Positions 36,579 to 47,251 are shown, counted from the first letter of the stretch. The stretch: 64,000 bases of DNA from Mortierella sp. BCC40632 (GCA_011634665.1 WAEK01000002.1:3242501-3306500); one strand, 5' to 3'. Notes: generated by a model not told the origin, from the sequence alone. Numbers and translations: made by a program.

Positions 36579-39334
36579 TAATGGTTTGAGGATAGAGGGA
36601 GGGGTCTCTTCGCTCGCTTTTATGGGTTTGTTTTGTTGGTAGATCACCTCTAAACCCGGACCTCTTCTTAAACATCATAACTCATTCGCTAGATGTAAGA
36701 ATACGATGCCAGCTTGTACACAATGAATGCACTGACCCTGGGCCATTCTAACCTGTCTCTAGACGTTCCATTGGCTGACATGTCCTTCGGATCTGCAGTG
36801 GGCGGGGTAAAAGGGGTAGGTAAACCATTGAATACCGTATTCAATTGGCTCTTTTAAGCCGACTAGCCGGGAAAGCTCATTACATTTCTCGAAGAACCTC
36901 CGGAGGGTAGACAAGAAAATACACCCATCCCCCACCTTCCGCATGCACACACACACACACATATATATACATACATAGACATAGACCATCTATCCTGCAG
37001 TTTACGTACTTTTAATTTTTTATTTTGTTCAGCTGAAGCTAGGCGGTGTTAGCAACAACGAACTTTCTGTGCTCAGCCAGCGTAGTTTAATCTTGTTGGT
37101 CAGAGCGAAAGCAGGGATGATTGTCTCGCTATGGGAAAACTAAGTTTCCGCCTCATTTTTTTTTTTTTTTTTTTTTTTTTTACTTCGCCCTTGGGGAGTT
37201 GCTGTTGTATGGAATATGAATGACAAAGCAGGATATCTCGGGCACTCTTGTGAACGCACAGCCAGAGAGAAAAAGATGAAGGTGATTGGTAAAGGGTACA
37301 ATGCTACGGATCTGTTCCTGCGTCCTTGAAGCGCCAATTGAGCGGCCCGTCATTCTGATCTTTTATTGACCAGTCATTGCATCGAAAGTAGACTTCCTTT
37401 CAACCAATGAACAATTTTTGGTTCTTCACCGAGTGTGGATTGAGAAGAGCGACTTTGGGTGTAAGGAATGGACAGAGGCCCGAGTTAGGGCATGAGCGCT
37501 TGTACAGACTCTGTCCCTGTCGGTGTACGGCTCGGATCCGATGATGCTCAATATACTTGGCGATTGGAGTTTGTTGCGCCCTCTCATGTCAGCTTGCATT
37601 TGTTGCCGGAGTGAAATGCATAAAGGCCGGTGAGGATGCTATCATGACTTCTTTGAAGAGAGCAATAGCGGAAGGATACGCCTCGGCGTGCTCTAGACTC
37701 AGGCGGTAGTCTTCTAACAACACTTTCTCTTTCCAGAAAAAAAAAAGATGAGCAATGACAGAGAGGGTGTGAACAATACGCTGCTGGTGTGCTCAGAGAG
37801 CCGTGATGTACTTAGTTTTTCATATCCGGGTGAAAGAATTTCGATCAGAGCACCGGATCTCAAGAGTGAGCAATGGAGTTTTGTGACAAAGCCGTTACAT
37901 CATATGTATTCGTTACTGTTGTAATTGTGTATCGCCAAGGTTAGGACAATTTGGTAGATGCGCACAGAGATATCCAGCCTCGTCCGTACCTGAGCCAGAG
38001 TCTATGTGCTCAGTCCCTTTCCTGTGAGCATGGAAGGAACCTGTTTCCCAGAATTTCCTTCCGAGAGGACTGCTCTTCTTGTGATGGCTGCTATGAGATA
38101 TTGTCTTGCCACAGCCTAGTGCACAGGCCAACCATTTTGGTCAAGTTCCCATGAGCTGACAGGGTCGACTCTGCCGAGCAGCATCACTGAAATACACAAA
38201 CAGTCATTTATTTCCGACAGATTGAATAAACTTGTCAAAGGAAAAGAGTCGCATCATTTCTCTGGCGGATGGGTCGGTTCACGACCAAAGTCTGGGCAAG
38301 CGTTCCATGATACCAAGCTGAGAAATCTTGGTGGTCCATGGTTTTGAGGGAATGACTAAAGCATTGGTCGAGCTACCAACAAAGGCACTGAAAGCTTTTG
38401 CAGCGCCTCCTCCTAGATTCAGGTTGCGGTACTGTTATCGTGTAACCCATGAGTCGACTGAACATGGCCCTCCTCTCTGGCTCAGGATTCGAAAGCACAT
38501 CACGGGATCTTATCAGACACTAAGAAAGGGAGAAGATAGAGTATGGAGAGGGGTAGATTTGAGCTAGAGTAAAAAAAAGGGGGAAGTGGACTGAAGGGAA
38601 AGTGAGGAAAGGACTGTTGAACACACAAACAATGATAGCGATGACGATGCTACTTTCTTCTCTTATTGCCTCTTTCTTTGAATTGAATACAGAATGGATT
38701 TATTTGGAATTGAATTGATGGGATTGCAGATTGGGGTTGAGAAGATCTACCGCCGGCAGAAGTAGTTTGCTGCGGAATGAATTCAGGGACAAGAGACTGT
38801 GAAGCGAAAACGCAATTGAGTTCTGCGGCTCTGCGGGCAGTGGAGATGGCCTTTCCTCAATGGAGCTGGATCTTCGGGTGGACAGTTTGCGCAAAGGATC
38901 CTGTCTTGTCTCCCACGGCTGTCCCTTTACTTGTCGCTGTGGCATGCCCCACAAGCGGCCCGTGGTGGTGCTATGAATGTCGGAGGCTTGAATGTGCGTT
39001 TGTCTGGTGCACCTGTTAGCTCGGATGGAGGTTTGCAAGTAAACACTCTCATGCGTCGGATATTGGCCGTCGAGGGCATTGGGCAAGTGAAAGGATTGCC
39101 CAGTGTGGATTTGAGCGAGCGTAAAAGGGGAAGGGGGGAGGGGGAAAAAAGAAAAGATATGCTCGCTTGTTCGTGTTGATGTATCCGGGGAGTGTGTGAC
39201 AAAGGCAGGCTGAGTGTACGATGGTGTGACCTGTCAAAACCGATCAACAACAATAAAAATGAGTACTCAGCATCCCTGGTTGGATAAATTGGAGGTACAA
39301 ATCAACTCAGATAGCTAGAACCTACCAATTCGCA
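36487..39334. other. Gene-poor region
   Basis: 2.8 kb with a GA run (about 36535-36573), a CA/TA run near 36947-36970 and a poly-T at 37159-37180. Several open frames of 60-130 codons exist on both strands but lack ATG starts or domain signatures. Nothing supportable. Confidence 0.45.
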
Positions 39335-39505
39335 TTATTGTCCTGTCTGATCCTGAGCTCGGTCCTGACCCTGGCTGCCCTGTGCCGCCCCCTGTGAGGT
39401 AGGCACAGGAGCTTTTCCGTCTTCTAGGCTGTTGATGGTATCCATTTTATCATCCTTGTCAGTTGGACCGGATCCGTTGACTCTGCGTCTGTTGATTTGC
39501 GACAT
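39335..39505 (-). CDS. Hypothetical 56-aa hydrophilic protein
   Basis: Small ORF with ATG start (MSQINRRRVNGSGPTDKDD) and a Gln/Gly-rich end (GAAQGSQGQDRAQDQTGQ). Entirely hydrophilic and probably disordered. A TATATATA box on the same strand lies about 190 bases upstream, which supports expression but does not prove it. Not recognised. Confidence 0.35.
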   Translation of the reverse strand: MSQINRRRVNGSGPTDKDDKMDTINSLEDGKAPVPTSQGAAQGSQGQDRAQDQTGQ

Positions 39506-40479
39506 TTGAATAGGATTGGGGGGGGAGGGGGAATGAAAGTGAGTGAGTGAGTGGGTGAGTGTGTAAATGTGAGTAGATAAATAGGTGTGTAAATATGTGA
39601 GTGTGAGTAAGCTGGAGCAAGAACAGCAAGCGTGTTTGTAGCTCAAGAGAAAGAGAACAGTACGATGAGAACAACATTGCTCTTTTACCCTCCACAGTAT
39701 ATATACACCTCCAATGCTCCGCCACGGATAGAGTCTTGTCTGCCAAGGTATCGGAACGTTATGTGCAGAAGGCATAGAGTGAGTAGGTAGAGTGACAGGT
39801 CCTCTAAACTCCGTCTTGCTCAGCCCTGTTGAGTGGCTGGGTTGCCCTGACTGTAGATTTTCTAGTACACGGGTCCTATTGACCTGGTAGAACGCACGCG
39901 CATGAGTCTCTTTGATTTATTTTTTTCTAACAGTAATGAGCAGAGGCGAGTCGCCGTTAGACAAACGGTCAAAATAAGGGCGAGACAGTAGGGCAGAGCA
40001 ACGCTGGCTGTCAAGTATTCCGGCGAGCACCAAGACCCAGATGTCACGGACAGAGCTGTCTATCCGCGGAACACTCACCTAGCCTGGGACAACAGTTGTT
40101 GTAAAATGCACTCTGATTCGCCTGTTTCGAACCCAACTGAGTAAGAACCAGATGTCCGCGAGTAAAAGGGGCATGTCCTTAGTCTAAGTCGGGACGAGAG
40201 CACCCCAGGATTATTGCTCGGCCCCACAATAAAAGGCACCTGGTCACACCAGGGCGACATATTTGCCCATCATTGAGGACCAACCGACCATCCCATTGCC
40301 CAATCCCTCGCTCAATACGATTCCCCACATCTATTCGGAAGCGTCCCCCCTCTCACTCATCCACCCTTTTTTCCCGTCTCCTTGCTACCCAAAAAAAGAA
40401 GAAAAAAAAATACTCCTTGCTGGAAAGTCATTTTAACTTATTTTACAGCCAATCATCGCCCGGATAAGAAATCCACCTG
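39506..40479. other. Divergent intergenic region
   Basis: Upstream of both the 56-aa ORF and the GPI-anchored protein gene. Contains a TGAG/GTGA repeat (39535-39605) and a TATA box. No other gene. Confidence 0.5.
39698..39705 (-). promoter_or_regulatory. Putative TATA box for 56-aa ORF
   Basis: TATATATA (palindromic) about 190 bases upstream of the small minus-strand ORF. Confidence 0.35.
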
Positions 40480-42060
40480 ATGAGACTCCCAACTCTCTCC
40501 GCCGTTGTCGTCTGTTTGACCGCAGCAACGTCTTCCGCCAGGGCTGATCTGCCACTTGCTCGTCACTACGACGATGCCTCTGTCGCTCACTCTGCAGACG
40601 CAGCCCACGAGATCAAAGGCGTGCAAATCCCTGGTCAGTCTCACTCAAGTGGACCTGTAGCTATCGTGCGTCACGAGCACCATGAGCACGGTGTCGAGGC
40701 ACATCGCGAAGGCCACAAGAAGTCCGACAAGCACCACAAACAGAAGCATAGTCATCATCACGATCAGCACGATGATAATGACGACGATAGTCACCGCGAG
40801 AAGAACGATGATGGGGACAGAGACGAAGACGAAGATGAAGGCGGTAGTGATGGACTTCGAGACGAGCACGAGTCTCATAAGGGTCACAAGGATCATGGAC
40901 TCCGCACAGACAAAGACGGTAACGACAACGAACACGAGCACAATGGAGGAGATGGAACCAGGCGTAAGGGGAAGGGGAAGGGGAAGGGAGAGGGGAAGGG
41001 GAAGAGCAAAGGTGGGAGCAAGAGTCCTGAGGACAAAGGTACGGAGGATAAGGGAGCCGACAGAGGTTCTGACAAAGGCACCGGCAAAGGAAAGGGTAAA
41101 GGAAAGGGTAAAGGAAAGGGTAAGGGCAAGGGTAAGGACAAGGGCAAGGGCAAGGGCCAAGATGACGGGGAGCTAGGAAAGAAGGGCCGTGAGTACGACG
41201 ATGAAGAGAGGGACACCAGTATCAAGAAGGATGGAAGCGATGACATGGATGATTTGTTCGATGAGGACGAAAGTGACACCCCATTAGATCCCGAGGGCCA
41301 TCACGATAGTGCTGCAGGCAAGACTCCAGGTGCACCCTCATCGGCCATGCCTCCGTCAACCAAGCCTCCTTCAGCCAAACCAGGTGAAAAAACCCCCGTC
41401 GACGGTGATGACAATCTTGAAGCAACGAATCCAAGTGTTCCACGCGACTTTTCAAGCCCGCTCTGGCTGGTGCAGCCTTACAGTGAATCGATCTGGGAAC
41501 AAGGTCGTGAGTATGTTATCAGCTGGGGTCCCAATCCTGATCCAATCCTATCAAAGGCGCTTAAGGAAAAGACTCCCGTTGATATTCTTCTAATGCAAGG
41601 ATCGCCCGACGGTCTATCGGAGGTCGCACTGCTCAAGGCTGGCGTCGATTCGTCTGTCCACTCGTTCCAGTGGAAGGTCCCAATGACATTGAAGCCTGGC
41701 AAGGACTATTCTATTCGCCTTGCTCACACTGGGGCTGTCGACACCTACTCGCACTACTTTGAGATTACCAAGAAAGGAGACGCTCGGTCATCAAAGAGCA
41801 ATGTCGGTGAACCGCTGCAAATGCCTGAGAAAGTAGACGTGGCTCCGCCCCCAGCTGCAAAGGAACCCACCATGAAGCCTGTGAGCCCGCCGAACCCACT
41901 TCCTGCTGATCCCAAGCCCATAGTCCATGCGCCTCCTCCCAATCCTATTGTTGAGCTTGCTCCTGCCAAGTCGACTGTTCATGCCTCTGCAGCCGAGAAC
42001 AAGAGCGCCAACATGCTGGCCTTTGCAATGACTCTCTTTGGTGCCGTCTATTTCCTGTAA
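40480..42060 (+). CDS. Secreted His-rich, Lys-Gly-repeat GPI-anchored cell-wall protein with Kre9/Knh1-like domain
   Basis: Intronless, 526 aa. Signal peptide at about residues 1-22 (MRLPTLSAVVVCLTAATSSA). Residues about 60-110 are His-rich with acidic clusters (KHSHHHDQHDDNDDD); residues about 160-230 are a Lys-Gly repeat (KGKGKGKG) encoded by AAGGGN/GGAAAG hexamers. A folded region at about 330-430 resembles the Kre9/Knh1 N-terminal-like beta domain of fungal Ser/Thr-rich GPI proteins (PLWLVQPYSESIWEQG, YVISWGP, HSFQWKVPM, YSIRLAHTG). Then a Pro-rich stalk and a C-terminal hydrophobic tail (NMLAFAMTLFGAVYFL) preceded by small residues, as in a GPI signal. Role at the wall is inferred. The His/Asp region could bind metal ions; that is a guess. 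Confidence 0.85.
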   Translation: MRLPTLSAVVVCLTAATSSARADLPLARHYDDASVAHSADAAHEIKGVQIPGQSHSSGPVAIVRHEHHEHGVEAHREGHKKSDKHHKQKHSHHHDQHDDNDDDSHREKNDDGDRDEDEDEGGSDGLRDEHESHKGHKDHGLRTDKDGNDNEHEHNGGDGTRRKGKGKGKGEGKGKSKGGSKSPEDKGTEDKGADRGSDKGTGKGKGKGKGKGKGKGKGKDKGKGKGQDDGELGKKGREYDDEERDTSIKKDGSDDMDDLFDEDESDTPLDPEGHHDSAAGKTPGAPSSAMPPSTKPPSAKPGEKTPVDGDDNLEATNPSVPRDFSSPLWLVQPYSESIWEQGREYVISWGPNPDPILSKALKEKTPVDILLMQGSPDGLSEVALLKAGVDSSVHSFQWKVPMTLKPGKDYSIRLAHTGAVDTYSHYFEITKKGDARSSKSNVGEPLQMPEKVDVAPPPAAKEPTMKPVSPPNPLPADPKPIVHAPPPNPIVELAPAKSTVHASAAENKSANMLAFAMTLFGAVYFL

Positions 42061-42534
42061 AACGACTTTCACACATCGAAAAGGATCGCCTAGAACAACG
42101 TCCTATGTAGGACTTTTTGTCCAGTAACCCTCCCTGTCTAACAAATTCCTTTTGTCCGACTGCCCATCTTTTTTTTGAAAGCTATATATAATTCGAGCTC
42201 TTGTATTCCTTGCTCAACCATCCTATCCTGCTGCTCCTGTTCTTTTCTTCCAACAATAATCCTTCAGTGAGCAATTCGTACTCTTTCCTTTTCTTTTTTC
42301 TTTTTTTTTTCTTCTTTGTAATAAACGACAGTTTAATGCGGATTGAGGCAGGAGGCGAAAGGTCCAGCTGTGGCCAAGTGTATCTTTTAGGGCCTGATTA
42401 GCATCCTAATGCCTGTCACTGTCGCATGTCTAGCTCATAGTCCATAAATGCCGATAGCTGTTATAGCATGTTTTGGTGTCTCTGACTTTGGCTGATATGG
42501 TTTCTTTTTTTTTTTATCCACATGCTGTGTTTGT
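42061..42534. other. Convergent 3' intergenic region
   Basis: Between the GPI-protein and FIS1 3' ends. T-rich; no gene seen. Confidence 0.55.
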
Positions 42535-43546
42535 TTACTTCTTCTTCAAGAGTGCAGTCAAGACGAGTGTGCCTACTGCTACAACACCTCCGACAATGGC
42601 CATGCCAATGTATCCCTCTAAACCATCAGAGTTGGAGACAAGAGAAACATTGGAAAGGAAAAGAGTTTAGTATCAATTTGGCTGGAACGCAGATAATGGC
42701 ATACTGTATTAGTCAGATCCTATCACTCGAGGTTTCTTACCTTGGGCAACACGATCATCAATCTCGCGACGGAGCGCAAGAGCCTGGCCGTTGGTAGGCT
42801 CAAACTCAAGTAAAGACTCGTTGAACTTGCGAGCATCGTTGTAGTTGCCAAGCTTGAAGTGGCCCAGCGCGAGATAGAAAAGGCACTCGCGCCTCCTGTC
42901 AGGGACCTCACGATAGATGTCTACAACGGGAGAACATGACAAGCAAAGGCGGTTGATAATAGGCCAACTTGGTATAAATTTGGGGGGATATGGCGAATAA
43001 AAGAGGATGCGCTCTACCCAAAGTCGACAGGGGTATCCCGAGCTCCTTCTCGGGGATATCTGTGATTCCATGACGTATCCCACTTTGCTGAAGCTCTATA
43101 TCGTCCTTTCTTCCTGGTTCTTGACAGTACTCTTCCTTCACCTTATTGCACTCTGTCTCATTCTTTCATCTGGCGGAAGATATGTCTGCATTCACTCAAT
43201 TGTAAGAGGGAAGAGGAGGAGGAGGAGAATAGCAGCTGCGTCAGCATACCTGTCAAAAGGAGAACGCCCTGAGTCTGTTCACGTCTGTTCTTGCTCTTGA
43301 TGAGTCCCCATGCATAGTTGAAGCGTGTTTGTTCCGTCACATACTCGCCTTCACGGATGTATTGTTTACGAAGGACCTATATTTGTCCAGAAATGGTCCA
43401 TCAGTTGACATGGTTGGTTGCCTTGGCTGCATCCCATTTGGCAAGGGTGCAAAATAAAACAAACGCGAAATGCGAATTACCTCGAGCTGGCTGTCCGAGA
43501 GGCAAGTGTCTGCATCAGCCATACTTGGGAGGTTGCTTTCTGCCAT
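42535..43546 (-). CDS. FIS1: Mitochondrial fission protein FIS1
   Basis: Tail-anchored mitochondrial (and peroxisomal) outer-membrane adaptor in organelle division. Four exons: 43481-43546, 43250-43376, 42741-42920, 42535-42617; 151 aa, the usual size. The TPR-like bundle is clear: [59 protein letters not shown] and [18 protein letters not shown]. The last exon encodes the tail anchor ([20 protein letters not shown]) ending in LLKKK, the short basic tail needed for outer-membrane targeting. It is transcribed divergently from CBP4, with 295 bp between start codons. Confidence 0.96.
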
Positions 43547-43841
43547 ATTTGTTGCTTTGGGTGTTGCTGTGGGAAGGGGTGTCTGGGTGAAGGATTCGTT
43601 CGGTGGGAGATTTAGTTGATAGGAAAGAAAAAAGACCATGCGTCAACTCCCAAGCCAAGGAAAGCCTGTTCCCTTCTCTGTCCGACTGACTGACTGATCA
43701 CATGATATGCTCTTCTTTTCGCCTTTTTTTTTTTCCTTTTGAGGTTTCGGACACGTTGTTTTCCATTCCTCCGACGACTACTCGATCATCCTCGACTTCA
43801 AACGAACTGACGATCGACAAGCAGCTACTATATTGGCCACC
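43547..43841. promoter_or_regulatory. Short bidirectional promoter region FIS1/CBP4
   Basis: 295 bp separate the start codons of two mitochondrial genes. It has a T-rich segment at 43719-43740 but no TATA box that I recognise. Confidence 0.5.
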
Positions 43842-44327
43842 ATGGGAAACTACACGAAAGCTTTTGTTTGGGGATTCGGCATTGTTGGAGGTGCCTATGC
43901 ACTCATGCTCACGACTGTTCCCACAGAAGAGGAGCTCTACCAGGCATGTTCAACTCTTTGACACATGTATTGCAAAGCAATGTAGTGTTGTGACCGAGAG
44001 CCGAGCTTCATATCAGACTCTTCTCTTTTCTCTCAACACTATCCGAAAGGCGCACTATAGTTGATCTGTTTTGAGCTCTATTGAAACCCGTCTACTAACC
44101 ATCCGACACTCTCTATTGCCCCCGATCTCCTTGATCCATTCCCTTTGGCCTGCATTGGATTGTAATAGAAACTGTCACCAGAGCTGAAGAAGCAGTACGA
44201 ACAAGTCAAGTCAGACCAGGCTCGCCGTCAAGCAATGGCTGATGTTCTCAAGCGTGCTGCGGAAGATCCGGAACCCATGTGGATCAAGAAGAAAACCCCA
44301 CCTTCATCTGAGCAGCCTAAGGCCTAG
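43842..44327 (+). CDS. CBP4: Cytochrome bc1 assembly factor CBP4-like
   Basis: Small inner-membrane protein that helps cytochrome b mature during complex III assembly. Two exons, 43842-43943 and 44169-44327, give 86 aa. N-terminal membrane segment (AFVWGFGIVGGAYALMLTTV) followed by the family signature PTEEELYQKLSPELKKQYEQ and a basic tail with PMWIKKK. The intron has a GC donor (CAG then GCATGT) and an AG acceptor; no GT alternative keeps the reading frame through YQKLSPEL, so this is a GC-AG intron. The ATG sits in CACCATGG context. Confidence 0.87.
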
Positions 44328-45529
44328 ACAAGTATAAATATGTCTCCTGGTAACGATCTGTGAAAGAAATGCGTCCCACTCGTCATGAATTCCGTTCTCA
44401 TTCTATCAAAAACCCCAGTGAAACTAAGCATCCTCAATTTTTTTTTCTTTCTTTTCTTTAACAACATCGCACCAGTAACCTCTTCTCGCACTATCGCATT
44501 CATCGATGCATTCTAGTTCGACACAGTTTTGTATTTTAGCGACCTCTATTGGTTTTATTTTTTTTTCCTCAACAATATCCAAATACAGGAGTAATATACA
44601 TCCGGAGCATGGCGTGCCCAAGTTGATTCATCGGCTACGAAAGAATGTTCACCAATAGCTGCACAGATTCTTGAAGGCGTTTTGTCAAGGACTCGAGCAA
44701 ATGTAACCTTGGCTCGTCATCGTCACTAAGGACCGGTCGCCCAATATCGATCCAAAACTTGTTTGCGTGAAATCAAAAGGCGATTGACTTGAATTGACAA
44801 TCAGCGCCAACTACACACTACTCTAGTCATCATAATAAGGCCCTATTGAGCGCTTTGGACTATGAAAAGATCGACCTTATGCTTTTGGCTTTTGCTGTCA
44901 GCACCTTAGTGTGGTTTCTCTCCTTAGTGTTGAATTGACAAAGCAGGATAGTAGAGCAGACCCAAGAATAAGCAAGGTCACCCCTGACCGAGAGGATCAA
45001 CGATTTTTTCTATCTAACTGCCTTAACTAACTAACAAACGAACAAACAAAAAAACCCCCCCGGCAAACAACAATCCATTTAGATGTCAAGAAACTCTTTG
45101 TGGACCCAGTGCAACTAGCTTTGGTGCAGGATATTCTCCCACCGCGAGTCTTCTTTTCAACGAGACCCCGTGTAGGCATGTAGATCATGTGGAAGACCGA
45201 GGCGGCTTTTTTTTTTTTTTTGTTAACGAGGGCTCCACGTGGGCATACAGAGTTTATGGAATACCGGGGCTACTGCCTTGTTGTCACTTGGGCCATAACA
45301 GGATGAGGGTCCTTTTTTTTTTTTTTTTTTGTTAACAAAGACCCCACGTGGGCATATAGAGTTTATAGAAGACCAGGGCGGCACCGGCCGCCCTGTTGAG
45401 GATGAGGGTCCCACGAGGGCTGAGAGCCAGGGCGGCCAAGTTCTTCTTTATTGCGGGAAATAATGATTTGCTAGGAATTAGATGTAATAGAAACGAGATG
45501 TAATTTGGGAACTCGTTTTCAACAGATCT
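44328..45529. other. Intergenic region ending in diverged repeats
   Basis: Non-coding as far as I can see. The last 370 bases contain diverged direct repeats (separate entry). Confidence 0.5.
45162..45437. repeat. Four diverged direct repeats with poly-T spacers
   Basis: Copies begin near 45162, 45228, 45337 and 45403. The core is GACCCCACGTGGGCATA, then GAGTTTAT and a GGGGC/GGGCGGC end. Two copies are preceded by poly-T plus GTTAAC. AGGATGAGGGTCC also occurs twice (near 45300 and 45399). The array ends about 90 bases before a tRNA gene. Nature unknown; possibly eroded tRNA-targeted retroelement or SINE pieces. Confidence 0.6.
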
Positions 45530-45601
45530 TCTTTGGTAGTATAGTGGTGAGTATCTCCGCCTGTCACGCGGAAGACCCGGGTTCAATTCCCGGCCAAAGA
45601 G
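45530..45601 (+). tRNA. tRNA-Asp (GTC anticodon)
   Basis: Seventy-two bases fold as a cloverleaf. The acceptor stem TCTTTGG pairs with CCAAAGA, the discriminator is G, the D-arm contains TAGTATAGTGG (A box), the anticodon arm is CCGCCTGTCACGCGG with GTC in the loop, and the T-arm is CCGGGTTCAATTCCCGG (B box). No intron. Short T runs follow within about 10-20 bases as a pol III stop. The antisense strand produces a typical false protein frame. Confidence 0.97.
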
Positions 45602-46624
45602 CTTCTTTTGCCATTTTTTCATCTGACACCAATCTATCTCCATCCTGGCGCACAGTTCACCCTTTTCAGGGCGTTTTATTCGCCAGCGTGTATCCGTCCA
45701 GGCTCCAGTTCCCTTTTTGGAACTTGTTTGAAGCCCATTGCTAATTGCATGCTCTTAAGACTTCCAGCAATCTTTTTTTTTTCAACAGAGGGACAGAGTC
45801 GACAAGTCGGCGAGCACACTCGAGCTTTTTTTTGTTCTCGCTGCGTTACGGCATCCTGCGTTTACTGGGATTGCCTTGATTGTCAAGGACCACTGCCACG
45901 AAGCAAGGAGACAGATGTACAACATAGCGGAGGATGGAGTGGGAAGGAACGAAGATTCGGTCATTGTAAAGCAGCGGCTTTCATTTAATACCTCGGATCC
46001 GCTGGACCAAGTTTTACAGAAACCCTCTAGTAGCGGGAATCGTGGTAGATGTGATGGCAGTGGTGGGGAAGTGAGCTTTCATTCAAAGACAGAAGGTACT
46101 CCAAGACAACTAACCTGTTGCTTATGGATGATTGTAAGGGAGTGGGGGAACCGTTCATCCTGCGTTATGGAACAACCTTTTCCACTTCCCCAGAGTGGAT
46201 GGTAGCTCAGTCCTTCATGCCACTCAAGGGTAGACTACATCCATCCTTCTCTTTTTCCATGTAGCTATGAATCGAAGTTGCAGTGGTAGAAGGATGGAAA
46301 GCGATGATGGAGCAAGAAGATTCCTAAGAAAGATGCTCTCAGCAAGAAGGTCATATTCGCCGAAGAGAAGAACAGCCCTTACACTCTACCCCCCTTACAC
46401 TTCTTCTGGCCAGAAAATCGAGGACCAGGTCACGTTAAATTAGAGCTAGAGGAATCTTCTTTCACTTCTTCACTTCTTTCATCTACCACCTTTGGAGGGA
46501 GGGTAGCACAAGGTACGTAGTAGAAGAGTGAGTCTCTGTATAGCAGATCGATCCAGCCTACCGTATTTAAACGACCCTATTTTTCTCTTTCCCATCACCT
46601 TGTCCGTTTTAACTCTTCTTCAGC
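45602..46624. other. Intergenic region upstream of Gln-rich ORF
   Basis: No gene recognised; a TATTTAAA box lies near its end. Confidence 0.5.
46564..46571 (+). promoter_or_regulatory. Putative TATA box of Gln-rich ORF
   Basis: TATTTAAA 54 bases before the ATG, followed by a CT-rich leader, a reasonable core-promoter layout. Confidence 0.4.
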
Positions 46625-47251
46625 ATGGCCCGAAACTCCAGATTTGCAAGCAACACTAAGTTAGACCCCGCCCCTCATCCCAATCCTGTCTTCCTTGAGG
46701 ATGCCGCCCCGAACCCCATACAAGCGCAAGAACGAGTTGAAAGAGAGATGCGTGAAATCATTCCTGAGAGGAATCATGACGACGCTTTGGATCACCAATT
46801 GGTACAAGCGGCGATCTTACAGCAGCAAACTCAATTGCTCGGTGGCGAACAACTCCAAATCCAGAAGCCTGTCCATCAGCAACAGGTGGCCCAATTGGTC
46901 GTCTACCTGCAGCAACAAGTCTACCTACAGCAACAAGCCTACCTACAGCAACAAGCCTACCTACAGCAACAAGCCTACCTACAGCAACAAGCCTACCTAC
47001 AGCAACAAGCCCACCTACAGCAACAAGCCTACCTACAGAAGCAAGATCACCAACAGCAACAAGGCTACCAGCAGCAACAAGATTATCAACAACACCTAGC
47101 AGCTGCCTACCAACAACAGCAGAATCAAGCAATTACCATTGCTTCCCAGAGCCTCGCCTCTCTTTCTTTGGATTCGCAATGTTGCGAGTGTGAGGAATGC
47201 CTTATCACTCGCCTGCTTAGTTGCCTCCGCTTGCAGAGCAGACCTCAGTGA
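46625..47251 (+). CDS. Hypothetical Gln-rich protein with hexapeptide repeat
   Basis: Intronless 208-aa ORF. The N-terminus (residues 1-90) is non-repetitive and charged. Residues about 94-141 are eight copies of a six-residue unit (YLQQQA), then further Gln-rich repeats. The C-terminus is distinct: SLASLSLDS then a Cys cluster CCECEECLITRLLSC. No signal peptide or membrane helix. The family is not recognised. The long Gln/Tyr/Leu repeat could be aggregation-prone or coiled coil; the terminal cysteines could bind a metal or lipid. A TATA-like box and clean non-repeat ends support a real gene, but homologues are unknown. Confidence 0.5.
   Translation: MARNSRFASNTKLDPAPHPNPVFLEDAAPNPIQAQERVEREMREIIPERNHDDALDHQLVQAAILQQQTQLLGGEQLQIQKPVHQQQVAQLVVYLQQQVYLQQQAYLQQQAYLQQQAYLQQQAYLQQQAHLQQQAYLQKQDHQQQQGYQQQQDYQQHLAAAYQQQQNQAITIASQSLASLSLDSQCCECEECLITRLLSCLRLQSRPQ
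46904..47047 (+). repeat. Eight tandem 18-bp repeats (coding minisatellite)
   Basis: Unit TACCTACAGCAACAAGCC. Copies 2-6 are identical; copies 1, 7 and 8 differ at one to a few positions. Near-identity at DNA level implies recent expansion or gene-conversion homogenisation. Confidence 0.97.

Noticed and set aside
38700..39253. Overlapping open frames on both strands
   Set aside because: The longest minus frame begins at TTG and none shows recognisable composition or motifs.
40060..40145. Possible tRNA suggested by a TTCGAA-containing stretch
   Set aside because: The flanking bases do not form a five-pair T stem or an acceptor stem.
40645..41279. Minus-strand frames antisense to the GPI-protein gene
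   Set aside because: Leu/Ala or Pro-Leu repeats that are the mirror of the KGKG-coding hexamers.
45332..45643. 103-codon minus-strand frame
   Set aside because: Its central part is the antisense of the tRNA-Asp gene, a common false protein.
46904..47047. CRISPR-like array
   Set aside because: Units are directly adjacent 18-bp coding repeats without spacers, in a eukaryotic genome.
46758..47132. Minus-strand frame with a Val-Gly repeat
   Set aside because: Antisense of the 18-bp minisatellite in the Gln-rich ORF.
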